This document shows positions 47,146 through 56,991 of a DNA stretch of 64,000 nt, in pieces (position 1 is the first letter of the stretch; each line of letters starts with the position of its first letter). The translations under genes were made by a program, and so were the position numbers. Under the pieces are notes generated by a model, which was not told where the DNA came from, did no database searches, and saw only the letters and a program-made list of their open reading frames with translations. The DNA is from Bacteroides fluxus YIT 12057 (GTDB lineage Bacteria; Bacteroidota; Bacteroidia; Bacteroidales; Bacteroidaceae), in NCBI RefSeq assembly GCF_000195635.1, contig NZ_GL882625.1:62001-126000 (forward strand). Direction: 5' to 3'.

Positions 47146-48071
47146 AAACAAAAATCATTCTCATCATAACTTTCCTCATTTTCAAAGGGATACTTTCCCC
47201 TGTGCAAGCACAACCCCCAAAAGTAATCAAGACCATGATGATAGCCGGACAAGATGGCAGCCATTATTGGGAAGGCGCCTGCGAAGCCATGAAGCAGATA
47301 CTTGAAAACAGCGGTATGTTCAAAGTGGATTTTGCATTCACTCCCAATTTTGGAGGGGACATCAGCACATTCAAACCGGACTTCAGCAAGTATGACCTGG
47401 TCGTCATCAACTACGGCGGAGCCACATGGACAGAATCCGTACGCAAGGACTTTGAAAAATACGTTACCAATGGCGGTGGCGTAGTCGTGATACACTCTTC
47501 CGTCGTCCCTATGGCAGACTGGAAAGAGTACAACGAAATTATCGGCATGGGCGCCTGGGACGGACGCAATGAAAAGGACGGCCCTTACCTCTACTTGAAA
47601 GACGGACAATACGTCTATGATTATTCTCCGGGATATGCAGGTTACCATGGATTGCAGCACGAGACCCTCATTGAACATCATGCCCCAAGCCATCCTATAC
47701 TCAAGGGCCTGCGTCCCCGGTGGAAACATTTTAAAGACGAAATCTACACCCGTCTGCGCGGACCGGTCAAGGACATGGAGATTCTGGCCACCGCTTACGA
47801 ACGCGGACGCCATGAACCATTGATGTGGACAGTAAAATACGGAAAAGGGCGTGTATTTGTTGACCTTTTGGGACATTGCGGAAACGATCCCAATATGATT
47901 TATTCCATGTTATGTACCGGTTTTCAAGTTACATTATTAAGAGGCTGTGAATGGGCAGCGACCGGAACTGTAACACAGGAGGCGCCCGCCGACTTCCCAC
48001 TGGAAGACACCTGCACACTCCGCCCCGAGTTCAAGGCTCCTTTCCACGCTTATCCTGACACCAAACATTGA
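47142..48071 (+). CDS. Exported ThuA-domain protein
   Basis: A 309-residue protein with signal peptide LIITFLIFKGILSPVQAQ and a ThuA-like class I glutamine-amidotransferase-like fold: TMMIAGQDGSHYWEGACEAMKQIL, YDLVVINYGGATW, YVTNGGGVVVIHSS, and the C-terminal EPLMWTVKYGKGRVFVDLLGHCGNDP. ThuA proteins occur in sugar-degradation clusters and have been linked to 3-keto-sugar metabolism, but their chemistry is not settled. It overlaps its upstream neighbour by four bases and ends six bases before the GH9 start, so the three are one operon. Confidence 0.92.
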   Translation: MKTKIILIITFLIFKGILSPVQAQPPKVIKTMMIAGQDGSHYWEGACEAMKQILENSGMFKVDFAFTPNFGGDISTFKPDFSKYDLVVINYGGATWTESVRKDFEKYVTNGGGVVVIHSSVVPMADWKEYNEIIGMGAWDGRNEKDGPYLYLKDGQYVYDYSPGYAGYHGLQHETLIEHHAPSHPILKGLRPRWKHFKDEIYTRLRGPVKDMEILATAYERGRHEPLMWTVKYGKGRVFVDLLGHCGNDPNMIYSMLCTGFQVTLLRGCEWAATGTVTQEAPADFPLEDTCTLRPEFKAPFHAYPDTKH

Positions 48072-48076
48072 ATGCC

Positions 48077-50488
48077 ATGAAACACCTCGTACACCTATTA
48101 TTGTTGGTATTGTGCATACAGGCCGAAGCACAATCTCCATGGAAACCCGACGCTGAATTGGAAAAGCAGCTCAAAGAAAGCAACTATGTGCACCGCATCA
48201 TGAAAGCCAATCCCGAACATGCAGGCTTGACGCGATGGTACAAAAAGAAAGTCCTGAAAAGCCGCGAGCTTCCCCTTGCAGAGGATTTTACCGCCTTACG
48301 CCATACAGGACCGGGAAGCATACATATAGACCGGCAGGTCACAATTTCCGGCAAAGGCAGTATCCGGCTGGATACCCCCGCTTCATTGGGAAAGAAGAAC
48401 CCGACCAACCGCAACTATGCCACCCCTGAAATCATACGTCCCCTCAACCGTGAGAACTTACAGGAATACAACCGCTTTTCCGTTTGGGTATACGTAGATG
48501 CACCGGGCGTCTATCTTACCTTTGCCGGCTTTACCTTATACAATGAAGGGGAAAAGGTTATGCCTACCCCGGGACGATTTGAAGGCCAGCATTTTGAGAC
48601 AGTCTATCCTAACCAATGGCAACACATTGTCTGGGAGATGCCCGACCTATACCGTGACTGTGTCACCGGATTCTCCGTAAACATCATGCTGGCGGGTGCT
48701 CCTGCCGGAGCCGATGAAAAGATGAGCTTCTATATAGATGACATGCGCATCGAGAAAGTCGAAGCGGAGAACAGCCGGGGATTCGACTTGCGTAAAAACG
48801 CCATTGCCTACAGCCACAGCGGGTACAAACTGGACGCACGCAAGCAGGCACTGGTACAAAATGTGAAACAAGATACATTTTACCTATGTGACGCCGCCAC
48901 GGGGCAGACCGTTTATCAAGGCACCGGAATTCCTCAACACAAAGACAAGAAACAGGACAAAGGCTTCCTGCTGCTGGACTTCAGTGACTTCAACACTCCC
49001 GGACAATATACGATTTCCATAGGTGACATTCATTCCAAGCCATTTCCCATCGGAAACAGCGCTTACCTATCTACCGCCTGGCATACACTGAACTTCTTCT
49101 TCTCCGAACGATGCGGTTTCGACCAGCCGGGCATTCACCAGGAATGCCACCAAGATGTCTTCATGTATCATCCGGACGGACGAAGCATAAGTGTTTCAGG
49201 AGGTTGGCACGATGCAGCCGACCTGACACAAGGAACCGGAAATACCGCCGAATCGGGCATTGCCCTTTTGGAAATGGCCGGTACCGTACAAGGGAAAGAC
49301 AGCATTTTCTATGAACGTTTGCTGGAAGAGGCACGTTGGGGCCTGAACTGGATTCTGCGTACCCGTTTCGGTGACGGTTACCGCCTTGGCGGACTGATTA
49401 TCGGCATCTGGACCCAAAATATCCGCGGAGACAAAGATGATATGCAGGCAGAAGCCCGGAATACTCCCACCGACAACCTTAAGTCCGCTTCCTACTGTGC
49501 CCTTGCCGTACCTCACTTCGAGAAGAAAGACCCGGTCTTTGCCCGTTGGTGCCGTAACAGTGCCATAGAAGATTTTCAGTTTGCCATTGACCTGCTCGAT
49601 ACGCAAAGAACCGGAAACAACGAGGCAGAATTATATGCGCTGGCAACAGTAACCGCCATGCGCCTGTACCGCCTCACCCAAGACTCATATTACTTGGACT
49701 GGGCTGCCAGACTGGCACGTACCGTCATGGATTGCCAACAATTGGACAGACGCACCGACTGGAAAATTCCATTGAGAGGATTTTTCTACGAATCAACCCG
49801 TAAGAAGCGTATCCTGGCCTATTACCATCAAAGCCAGGAACATCTCATGGTCGAAGGACTTTCCATGTTGCTGACCGACTCCCCTACCCATGCAGATGCC
49901 CCCTTATGGCAAAATGCCTGTGAGGCTTATGCCGACTACTTGCGTGATATCGCCCGTACGATTGCTCCCTACGAAGTGTTGCCAAGTGCCATATATGAAG
50001 TAAACAACACGGATTACAGCAACCTGTATCATGAAGGAGACCAAGTAGGACTGCCCAGCCTGGAAGAGTATAATGCACAGGTGCGCAATGGCATTCCCCT
50101 GTCCAAAGGCTTCTATCTGCGCCGTTTTCCAGTCGCTTACCAATTCAGAGGATTCCATGCGGTAGTCATGGGAAAAGCCAAGGCAGCCTTTATCCTCGCC
50201 CGCCTATTGGACGACCGGCAACTGAAAGATATCGCCACCCGCCAGCTGGAATACATCTTAGGATATAATCCTTTTGCCATGAGTACCGTATATGGAGACG
50301 GATACGATTATCCTCCACTTTATGGTGCTTATGCAGGCAACGTCGTGGGCGCCGTGCCTGTCGGAATCGAGACCTTTGAGAATGATGACGAGCCCTACTT
50401 CCCCATGCAGAACAACTGTACCTACAAGGAAATCTGGACACATACCACAGCAAGATTAATGTGGTGCATAGCAGAGTTGTTTAAATAA
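48077..50488 (+). CDS. Glycoside hydrolase family 9 enzyme
   Basis: An 803-residue exported endo- or exo-glucanase-type enzyme. The signal peptide ends LCIQAEAQ. A beta-rich N-terminal region (about 60-240) is followed by an Ig-like CelD_N-type domain (about 250-330) and the alpha/alpha-barrel. Catalytic features are GGWHDAADLTQG near residue 380 (general base Asp) and, at the C-terminus, NNCTYKEIWTHTTARLMW, where Glu is the likely acid. Between them is LKDIATRQLEYILGYNPFAMSTVYGDG, characteristic of GH9. The ATG at 48077 is preferred to the upstream in-frame TTG at 48068. Substrate cannot be settled; beta-1,4-linked glucans are the family's usual targets. Confidence 0.9.
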   Translation: MKHLVHLLLLVLCIQAEAQSPWKPDAELEKQLKESNYVHRIMKANPEHAGLTRWYKKKVLKSRELPLAEDFTALRHTGPGSIHIDRQVTISGKGSIRLDTPASLGKKNPTNRNYATPEIIRPLNRENLQEYNRFSVWVYVDAPGVYLTFAGFTLYNEGEKVMPTPGRFEGQHFETVYPNQWQHIVWEMPDLYRDCVTGFSVNIMLAGAPAGADEKMSFYIDDMRIEKVEAENSRGFDLRKNAIAYSHSGYKLDARKQALVQNVKQDTFYLCDAATGQTVYQGTGIPQHKDKKQDKGFLLLDFSDFNTPGQYTISIGDIHSKPFPIGNSAYLSTAWHTLNFFFSERCGFDQPGIHQECHQDVFMYHPDGRSISVSGGWHDAADLTQGTGNTAESGIALLEMAGTVQGKDSIFYERLLEEARWGLNWILRTRFGDGYRLGGLIIGIWTQNIRGDKDDMQAEARNTPTDNLKSASYCALAVPHFEKKDPVFARWCRNSAIEDFQFAIDLLDTQRTGNNEAELYALATVTAMRLYRLTQDSYYLDWAARLARTVMDCQQLDRRTDWKIPLRGFFYESTRKKRILAYYHQSQEHLMVEGLSMLLTDSPTHADAPLWQNACEAYADYLRDIARTIAPYEVLPSAIYEVNNTDYSNLYHEGDQVGLPSLEEYNAQVRNGIPLSKGFYLRRFPVAYQFRGFHAVVMGKAKAAFILARLLDDRQLKDIATRQLEYILGYNPFAMSTVYGDGYDYPPLYGAYAGNVVGAVPVGIETFENDDEPYFPMQNNCTYKEIWTHTTARLMWCIAELFK

Positions 50489-50489
50489 A

Positions 50490-50524
50490 AAAACAGCCTC
50501 TGAAACATAATGATTCAGAGGCTG
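50490..50524 (-). terminator. Terminator of valS
   Basis: An 11-bp stem CAGCCTCTGAA (50494-50504) and TTCAGAGGCTG (50514-50524) followed on the minus strand by seven T. It is placed just after the convergent GH9 stop codon. Confidence 0.85.
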
Positions 50525-50553
50525 GTCATATATTCAGGTAAAAGGCTCAACCT

Positions 50554-53196
50554 TTAACTCTTCTTCAGCGCGGCAATGCTTTCTTTCAGCGACTTAATGA
50601 TACTTTCCGCATCAGCCTGCTTCTTACGTTCCATTTCAAGGACAGCAGCGGGAGCATTGTTCACAAACTTCTCATTGTTCAACTTCTTTAATACCCCCTG
50701 CAAGAAGCCTTCCTTATGCTTCAGTTCCGCTTCCATACGGGCAATCTCAGCCTCAGCGTCAATCAGATTACCCAAAGGCACTGCATATTCGGTAGTACCC
50801 ACCATAAAGGCAGCGGCACCATCTGCCTTGGCCTCCACCACATTGACAGCAGAAAGGTTACACACCTTCACTATAACAGGATTCAAGCTTTCTACCGGAT
50901 TGATACCGACAATCTGAAGTTCAAGCGCCTCTTTCATCGGGATGTTCTTCTGCGCACGGATCGTACGGACATTACCGATGATTTCCTTAGCTATCTCGAA
51001 CTCCTGAAGAAGCGGCTCAGAGCAAGCATTCTTGTCTATCTTGCACATTTCATGAACCATCAGGCTTTCACCCGGCTTGCGTTCGCGCAACTGCTGCCAG
51101 AGTTCTTCCGTAATGAAAGGCATGAAAGGATGCAGCAATTCAAGCAGACGCTCAAAAGAGCTGAGCACGGCAGTATAGATAAACCCATTGACAGGCTGGC
51201 CGTATGCCGGCTTGACAATCTCCAGCAGCCAGGAAGAGAACTCGTCCCAGAAAAGTTTATAAACCACCATCAGCGCCTCGCTTAAACGGTATTTGCTGAA
51301 CAAATCGGCTATTTCGGCAGAAGCAACTTCCAGACGCAGGTTGAACCATTGTACTGCTATCTGTGCATCTGCGGGGACGCTTACCGTACCCTCGCCATTC
51401 GTCCAACCTTTAATCAGCCGGAAAGCGTTCCATATCTTGTTGCAGAAGTTACGTCCCTGCTCGCAAAGCGCATCATCAAAGAGGATATCGTTACCGGCAG
51501 GAGCCGAAAGCATCATTCCCATACGTACGCCGTCAGCACCGTATTTCTCGATCAAATCCAACGGATCGGGAGAATTACCCAACGACTTGGACATCTTACG
51601 TCCCAGCTTGTCACGGACAATACCCGTAAAATAAACGTTCTTGAACGGCATCTTACCTTCATATTCATAGCCTGCCATAATCATACGGGCTACCCAGAAG
51701 AAGATAATGTCCGGACCGGTCACCAAGTCGCTGGTAGGATAATAGTAGTTTATCTCCTCGTTGCCCGGATTGTTGATGCCGTCAAACAAAGAGATGGGCC
51801 ACAACCAGGAAGAGAACCAAGTATCCAGGCAGTCTTCGTCTTGACGCAAGTCATCCAAAGTCAAAGCTTCATTCGCCGTTTTTTCTTTAGCCAACTTCAA
51901 AGCCTCTTCGGGAGTGGCAGCCACCACATAACCACCTTCCGGCAGGAAATAGGCGGGAATACGGTGTCCCCACCACAACTGACGGCTGATACACCAGTCC
52001 TTGATATTTTCCAGCCAGTTCTTATAAGTATTCTTATACTTGGCAGGATAGAATTTCAATTCATCGTTCATCACCGGAGGCAACGCCATATCAGCAAAAT
52101 GCTGCATTTTCAGGAACCATTGCATGGAAAGCTTCGGCTCGATGGGCACGTTGGTACGTTCGCTGCAGCCTACCTTGTTCGTATAGGCTTCCACTTTCTC
52201 CAACAGTCCGGCAGCAGCAAGATCCTTTTCAATCTGTTCGCGCACATCGAAACGATCCATACCGACATACAAGCCTGCAGCTTCACTAAGCGTTCCGTTA
52301 TCATTGAAAATATCAATGCTCGGTAAATTGTATTTCTCACCCAGCATGTAGTCGTTGACATCATGGGCAGGAGTCACTTTCAAGCAACCGGTACCGAACT
52401 CGATATCCACATAATCGTCCTCAATAACCGGAATGACACGACCTACCAACGGAACGATCACCTTCTTACCCTTCAACCAAGTATTCTTGGGGTCATTCGG
52501 ATTGATACACATGGCTGTATCTCCCATGATGGTTTCAGGGCGGGTGGTAGCAACCACTGCATAACGTCCTTCGGGGTCACCTTCTACCCTATACCTCAAG
52601 TAATACAATTTGCTGTGCTCTTCCTTGTAGATTACTTCCTCATCACTAAGTGCGGTCAGCGCCTTGGGATCCCAGTTCACCATACGGACACCGCGGTAAA
52701 TCAAACCTTTGTTATACAAGTCAACAAAAACTTTGAGCACGCTTTCACTGCGTTTTTCATCCATAGTGAAAGCTGTACGGTCCCAATCGCAGGAAGCGCC
52801 CAATTTGCGGAGCTGCTTCAAGATGATACCGCCATGTTCGTCCGTCCACTCCCAAGCGTGCTTCAAGAACTCGTCGCGGGTAAGGTCTGTCTTCTTGATA
52901 CCTTGTGCGGCAAGTCTGTTCACCACCTTGGCCTCGGTAGCAATGGATGCATGGTCGGTTCCCGGCACCCAGCAGGCATTCTTGCCTTCCATACGGGCAC
53001 GGCGTACCAGAATATCTTGTATGGTATTATTAAGCATGTGTCCCATGTGCAACACACCGGTGACGTTTGGGGGCGGAATGACGACAGTGTAAGGCTCACG
53101 ACCATCGGGTTTCGAACTGAATAATTTGTGGTCCAACCAATATTGGTACCACTTTCCCTCCACGTCAGCGGGGTTGTACTTACTTGCTAATTCCAT
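50554..53196 (-). CDS. valS: Valyl-tRNA synthetase
   Basis: Charges tRNA-Val. The 880-residue class I synthetase has HIGH-type motif HMGH ([17 protein letters not shown]), KMSKS in [16 protein letters not shown], editing-domain signatures ([32 protein letters not shown]) and a C-terminal coiled coil ([25 protein letters not shown]). The length is normal. It is a single minus-strand gene with its own terminator; a TAATTTTG at 53238-53245 on the minus strand is a candidate -7. Confidence 0.98.
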   Translation of the reverse strand: MELASKYNPADVEGKWYQYWLDHKLFSSKPDGREPYTVVIPPPNVTGVLHMGHMLNNTIQDILVRRARMEGKNACWVPGTDHASIATEAKVVNRLAAQGIKKTDLTRDEFLKHAWEWTDEHGGIILKQLRKLGASCDWDRTAFTMDEKRSESVLKVFVDLYNKGLIYRGVRMVNWDPKALTALSDEEVIYKEEHSKLYYLRYRVEGDPEGRYAVVATTRPETIMGDTAMCINPNDPKNTWLKGKKVIVPLVGRVIPVIEDDYVDIEFGTGCLKVTPAHDVNDYMLGEKYNLPSIDIFNDNGTLSEAAGLYVGMDRFDVREQIEKDLAAAGLLEKVEAYTNKVGCSERTNVPIEPKLSMQWFLKMQHFADMALPPVMNDELKFYPAKYKNTYKNWLENIKDWCISRQLWWGHRIPAYFLPEGGYVVAATPEEALKLAKEKTANEALTLDDLRQDEDCLDTWFSSWLWPISLFDGINNPGNEEINYYYPTSDLVTGPDIIFFWVARMIMAGYEYEGKMPFKNVYFTGIVRDKLGRKMSKSLGNSPDPLDLIEKYGADGVRMGMMLSAPAGNDILFDDALCEQGRNFCNKIWNAFRLIKGWTNGEGTVSVPADAQIAVQWFNLRLEVASAEIADLFSKYRLSEALMVVYKLFWDEFSSWLLEIVKPAYGQPVNGFIYTAVLSSFERLLELLHPFMPFITEELWQQLRERKPGESLMVHEMCKIDKNACSEPLLQEFEIAKEIIGNVRTIRAQKNIPMKEALELQIVGINPVESLNPVIVKVCNLSAVNVVEAKADGAAAFMVGTTEYAVPLGNLIDAEAEIARMEAELKHKEGFLQGVLKKLNNEKFVNNAPAAVLEMERKKQADAESIIKSLKESIAALKKS

Positions 53197-53237
53197 GTTT
53201 TTTATCTCTATAATTAATTTATTGCGAATAATGGGCG

Positions 53238-53274
53238 CAAAATTAATGAATTAAAATTTAATTGCATATTTTTG
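53238..53274. promoter_or_regulatory. Divergent promoter elements for valS and the DUF3810 gene
   Basis: TAATTTTG on the minus strand (53238-53245) faces valS, and TATTTTTG on the plus strand (53267-53274) faces the DUF3810 gene at 53297. Both match TAnnTTTG. Confidence 0.5.
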
Positions 53275-53296
53275 CCTCTACAAAAGAGAGTTCACT

Positions 53297-54349
53297 ATGA
53301 GATATAGGCTAAAAATAAGATATGCGATATTGGGCATACTATTGTTTATTACGTGGGCTACGCAACTCATCCCTTTGTGGGGAAACGTTTATGCACAATC
53401 TGTATATCCCGTTATTTCTTACTGTCTGTCCTCTTTTTCACGTCTTGTCCCCTTTGCGACAGGAGACCTGTTCATCTTTCTCAGTATCATTGGAATCATC
53501 GTCTATCCTGTCTATGCCCGTTGCTACCGGAAAAAGAGCTGGAAACGTATTCTGTGGAATGACGTTGAATATCTGCTATGGGTATATGCATGGTTCTACC
53601 TGGCATGGGGGCTGAACTACTCGCAAAAAGATTTCTACGGAAGGACAGGCATTCCCTATACAGCCTATACTCCGGAGAATTTCCAGAGATTTGTAAACAG
53701 TTATGTAGATAGTCTGAATGCCTCCTATGTACAGGTCACTTCCATCAACGAACCATTGGTTTGCCGGGAGAGCGTCCGCGGATATGACCGGATCAGTCAT
53801 TCATTAGGCGTACACCGCCCTCCCCATCAGTCTCCGCGGGTAAAGACCATGCTGTTCACCCCGTTAATCTCCATGGTTGGAGTGACGGGCAGCATGGGAC
53901 CTTTCTTCTGCGAATTTACCCTGAACGGCGATTTGCTTCCGCCTCAGTATCCTGCCACATACGCCCATGAGCTGGCGCACTTGCTGGGAATCACGAGTGA
54001 AGCAGAAGCAAATTTCTATGCTTATCAAGTATGTACCCGTTCGGAAGCCAGAGGAATCCGCTTCAGCGGTTATCTCTCCGTGCTGTCCCATGTATTGGGA
54101 AATGCCCGTCGGCTAATGAATGAAGAAGAGTATACCCGGCTCTTCAGACGCATACGTCCGGAGATCATCGAACTGGCACAAACCAACCAGGAATATTGGA
54201 TGGCAAAATACAGCCCACTGATCGGTGACATTCAAGACTGGATCTATGACTTATACTTGAAAGGAAACAAAATACAAAGCGGTCGCAAGAATTACTCCGA
54301 AGTAATAGGACTGCTTATTTCATACGAAGAATATAAAAACAATAAATGA
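53297..54349 (+). CDS. DUF3810 membrane protein with zinc-metallopeptidase motif
   Basis: A 350-residue protein with two or three N-terminal membrane helices (AILGILLFITWATQLIPLW, LFIFLSIIGIIVYPVYA, LLWVYAWFYLAWGLNYS). A following soluble domain has HELAHLLG and then TSEAEANFYAY, an HExxH-like zinc site with a downstream Glu, as in gluzincin-type peptidases. DUF3810 is a Bacteroidota family; peptidase activity is predicted, not shown. Its stop and the mazG start are one base apart, so the two are co-transcribed. Confidence 0.85.
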   Translation: MRYRLKIRYAILGILLFITWATQLIPLWGNVYAQSVYPVISYCLSSFSRLVPFATGDLFIFLSIIGIIVYPVYARCYRKKSWKRILWNDVEYLLWVYAWFYLAWGLNYSQKDFYGRTGIPYTAYTPENFQRFVNSYVDSLNASYVQVTSINEPLVCRESVRGYDRISHSLGVHRPPHQSPRVKTMLFTPLISMVGVTGSMGPFFCEFTLNGDLLPPQYPATYAHELAHLLGITSEAEANFYAYQVCTRSEARGIRFSGYLSVLSHVLGNARRLMNEEEYTRLFRRIRPEIIELAQTNQEYWMAKYSPLIGDIQDWIYDLYLKGNKIQSGRKNYSEVIGLLISYEEYKNNK

Positions 54350-54350
54350 G

Positions 54351-55145
54351 ATGCCACATTCAAGAAAAGAACAAATGGAAGCCTTTGGCCGTTTCCTTGA
54401 CATACTCGACGAACTCCGCGAGAAATGTCCCTGGGACCGTAAACAAACGAACGAAAGTCTGCGCCCCAATACCATAGAAGAAACCTACGAACTTTGTGAC
54501 GCCCTGATGCGCGATGACAAGAATGACATCTGTAAAGAGCTGGGCGATGTGCTGCTCCATGTAGCTTTCTATGCTAAAATAGGCAGTGAAACCGGTGATT
54601 TCGACATGAAAGACGTCTGTGACCGCCTTTGTGAGAAGCTCATTTTCCGTCATCCCCATGTATTCGGTGATGTGAAGGCAGAAACAGCCGGACAAGTCTC
54701 GGAGAACTGGGAACAACTGAAACTGAAAGAGAAGGACGGCAATAAAACCGTACTGAGTGGTGTGCCCTCCGCCCTTCCTTCACTCATAAAGGCTTATCGT
54801 ATTCAGGATAAAGCCCGTAACGTAGGATTCGACTGGGAAGAGCGTGAACAGGTATGGGACAAAGTGAAAGAAGAGATCCAGGAGTTCCAGGTAGAAGTTG
54901 CCCACATGGACCAGGAGAAGGCAGAAGCTGAATTCGGGGATGTCATGTTCAGTCTCATCAATGCTGCCCGCCTCTATAAAATCAACCCGGACAACGCATT
55001 GGAGCGAACGAACCAGAAATTTATCAACCGCTTCAATTATCTGGAAGCCCATACCATAAAGGAAGGAAAAGACTTGCATGACATGACACTGGAAGAAATG
55101 GATAAATTGTGGGAGGAAGCAAAAGCGCTGGAAACTAAGAAATGA
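54351..55145 (+). CDS. mazG: Nucleoside triphosphate pyrophosphohydrolase MazG
   Basis: A 264-residue house-cleaning enzyme that hydrolyses NTPs to NMPs. Two MazG domains are visible: the first with CPWDRKQTNESLRPNTIEETYEL and ELGDVLLHVAFYA, the second with EEIQEFQVEV and AEFGDVMFSLINAARL, each with EExxE and ExxD metal motifs. The C-terminus LEEMDKLWEEAKALE is typical. It follows the DUF3810 gene by one base and ends at a long hairpin terminator. Confidence 0.96.
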   Translation: MPHSRKEQMEAFGRFLDILDELREKCPWDRKQTNESLRPNTIEETYELCDALMRDDKNDICKELGDVLLHVAFYAKIGSETGDFDMKDVCDRLCEKLIFRHPHVFGDVKAETAGQVSENWEQLKLKEKDGNKTVLSGVPSALPSLIKAYRIQDKARNVGFDWEEREQVWDKVKEEIQEFQVEVAHMDQEKAEAEFGDVMFSLINAARLYKINPDNALERTNQKFINRFNYLEAHTIKEGKDLHDMTLEEMDKLWEEAKALETKK

Positions 55146-55173
55146 CCACTCCACTCAAAGTTACAGATTATAA

Positions 55174-55218
55174 AAAGGGCCGTATCAAACTCTGTATTGA
55201 GTAAGGATACGACCCTTT
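55174..55218 (+). terminator. Terminator after mazG
   Basis: Arms AAAGGGCCGTATC (55174-55186) and GATACGACCCTTT (55206-55218) with one mismatch and a 19-base loop, followed by CTTTAGTCTTTT. Confidence 0.7.
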
Positions 55219-55320
55219 CTTTAGTCTTTTAATATGCTCGAATTATAAGCTCATATTTTCAAAATTTGAGTTTTGACCGCCTTTTCTGTTTAGGGGCTGC
55301 TTAAATTTCCCCTTACGGTA

Positions 55321-55806
55321 TTATTTATTCCTTTGCGGTTTCTTTGGAGGAACATTTCCTTTCTTATTCATCCCTTTCAGCAGTTCGCGATGAAAACGCA
55401 TCTCTGCTCTCTGTACCAGATAAATCTTTTTACAGGATAATATCTTCTTGAATTTATCGAAATATGTTTTATCCAAGCGGTCAGAAGCGATACGGGCATC
55501 ATAGACGCCTTCCATAATTTCTCCATACTGCGCTTCGGTAGTATTCTCATTCTTCCCTTTCCGAATCAGACTCCACGCCTCGTCATTCAGCTGCTTCTTC
55601 CTGTCCTGTAACTCAAAATAAAGAGGAAAGAATTTAGCGGCCTCCTCCTTGGTTAAACCGGCCTTCTCCGTAATATAGGCTTTCTGCTTGGCACGGAATT
55701 CATCTTGGGTCAAGCGCTGGTTACATCCGTCCGCCGCCCAAAGCAAGGGCATCATGCCACACATCATTACAAATAAAATGATTAGCTTTTTCATTGTTCT
55801 TTTCAT
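55321..55806 (-). CDS. Periplasmic Spy/CpxP-like protein
   Basis: A 161-residue exported protein with signal peptide LIILFVMMCGMMPLLWA. The mature part is almost entirely helical and charged (RLTQDEFRAKQKAYITEKAGLTKEEAAKFFPLYFELQDRKKQLNDEAW) and ends in a basic tail KGNVPPKKPQRNK. This resembles LTxxQ/Spy-type periplasmic proteins, though the match is loose. It is the third gene of a sigma, anti-sigma-like, periplasmic set, a layout in which this product may serve as sensor or chaperone. Confidence 0.72.
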   Translation of the reverse strand: MKRTMKKLIILFVMMCGMMPLLWAADGCNQRLTQDEFRAKQKAYITEKAGLTKEEAAKFFPLYFELQDRKKQLNDEAWSLIRKGKNENTTEAQYGEIMEGVYDARIASDRLDKTYFDKFKKILSCKKIYLVQRAEMRFHRELLKGMNKKGNVPPKKPQRNK

Positions 55807-55823
55807 TCAGTTAAGTTCTTTTC

Positions 55824-56189
55824 TCACTCTGTTTCAGCATCTGCAAGATATACATATAAGGAATAATCATCCATCATCGAGTTTTCCAAAACCGTATTGA
55901 TATATTCTATCTCCATCTCTGTGTCATCATTGGCTACACGATCCATAGCAGGAGTACGGTCTGAAGAGGCCACCCGGATGATCAATGCCGCACCGATAAA
56001 CATGGCGGTCATGTACAACCATGGTCTTACTTTCTCCCATCTTGTCGGTTCCTTTTGCAGAATGGCAGGTTTCTCTTTTTCTGGAAGCCGGCTCATCACC
56101 TCCGAAGTAAGATTCTCAAAGTAATCGTCAGGAACGCGGAAAGGATTTTCCGTTCCCACCTTTTTCAGTATTTTATCTTCTTCTTTCAT
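55824..56189 (-). CDS. Predicted membrane anti-sigma-like protein
   Basis: A 121-residue protein with a cytoplasmic N-terminus (ENPFRVPDDYFENLTSEVMSRLP), one membrane helix (VRPWLYMTAMFIGAALIIRVA) and a short acidic periplasmic tail. The FxVPxxYFExL segment is common in small Bacteroidota proteins encoded next to ECF sigma factors. I chose the ATG at 56189 because AGGAG stands seven bases before it; the upstream ATG at 56222 would add 11 residues. The link to the adjacent sigma gene is inferred from position. Confidence 0.75.
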   Translation of the reverse strand: MKEEDKILKKVGTENPFRVPDDYFENLTSEVMSRLPEKEKPAILQKEPTRWEKVRPWLYMTAMFIGAALIIRVASSDRTPAMDRVANDDTEMEIEYINTVLENSMMDDYSLYVYLADAETE

Positions 56190-56236
56190 AAGCTTTCTCC
56201 TCTCTGTTAGTTTAGACATCATTGCCGGGCAAAGGT

Positions 56237-56791
56237 TTAATACTCCTCACCCAAAAACTTTTCTATTTTCTTCACGGCATGGTGGTAGGAAGCTTTCAAG
56301 GCACCTACGGAAGTACCAAAGATTTCCGACATTTCTTCATACTTCATTTCTTGGTAGTATTTCAAGTTAAACACCATACGCTGTTTTTCCGGTAAAGAAA
56401 GCAGGGCTTTCTGTAAAACCATTTGCGCCTTGTCTCCCGAGAAATAAGGGTCGCTTTCCAATTTCTGAAGGGCATCAGCCTCCGGATCATCCAACGATAC
56501 TGTAGCTGTAGCACGCTGTCTATTCAGAAAAGTAAGACATTCATTCAAAGCAATGCGATAGAGCCAAGTCGACAACTTCGCCTCTGCCCGGAAATAATCA
56601 ATGCTCATCCATGCTTTAATGAAAGTATTCTGAAGTAAATCGTTGGCATCGTCATGAGAGAGTACCATACGACGGATTTGCCAATACAGCTGTTCGCTAT
56701 ATTGGGCGACAATCATCTCAAATCCCCGCTTCTGTGTACTTTCATCCTGCAAGAGGGCCAACACTTCGCGTTCATTATAGGAAGGGTCCAT
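56237..56791 (-). CDS. ECF RNA polymerase sigma factor
   Basis: A 184-residue RpoE-like sigma factor. Region 2 is FEMIVAQYSEQLYWQIRRMVLSHDDANDLLQNTFIKAWMSIDYFRAEAKLSTWL in essence, and region 4 is LSLPEKQRMVFNLKYYQEMKYEEMSEIFGTSVGALKASYHHAVKKI. The Met at 56791 is preferred to that at 56839 because a TATCTTTG -7 element at 56826-56833 would put the transcript start near 56820. It heads the three-gene set with the anti-sigma-like and Spy-like genes. Confidence 0.94.
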   Translation of the reverse strand: MDPSYNEREVLALLQDESTQKRGFEMIVAQYSEQLYWQIRRMVLSHDDANDLLQNTFIKAWMSIDYFRAEAKLSTWLYRIALNECLTFLNRQRATATVSLDDPEADALQKLESDPYFSGDKAQMVLQKALLSLPEKQRMVFNLKYYQEMKYEEMSEIFGTSVGALKASYHHAVKKIEKFLGEEY

Positions 56792-56825
56792 AAATATTCT
56801 AATCGCATTTGTTATTTTAGACTGC

Positions 56826-56833
56826 CAAAGATA
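56826..56833 (-). promoter_or_regulatory. -7 element of the second ECF sigma operon
   Basis: TATCTTTG on the minus strand, 34 bases before the chosen start codon. A further TAACTTTG on the same strand at 56971-56978 could be a second, distal promoter. Confidence 0.55.
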
Positions 56834-56991
56834 ACGCAAAATTCCGATTAAGCGAGATAAGAAGAAACTCTTTTCTTCTTACGAACGTGAGGAATTTATC
56901 TAAACCGAAAGCAAAACAAAATGAACCCGTTCATTTTTTATGCTGATTCGCAGCTTATCTTCGACTAGCGCAAAGTTACGAAAAGTTTGAT

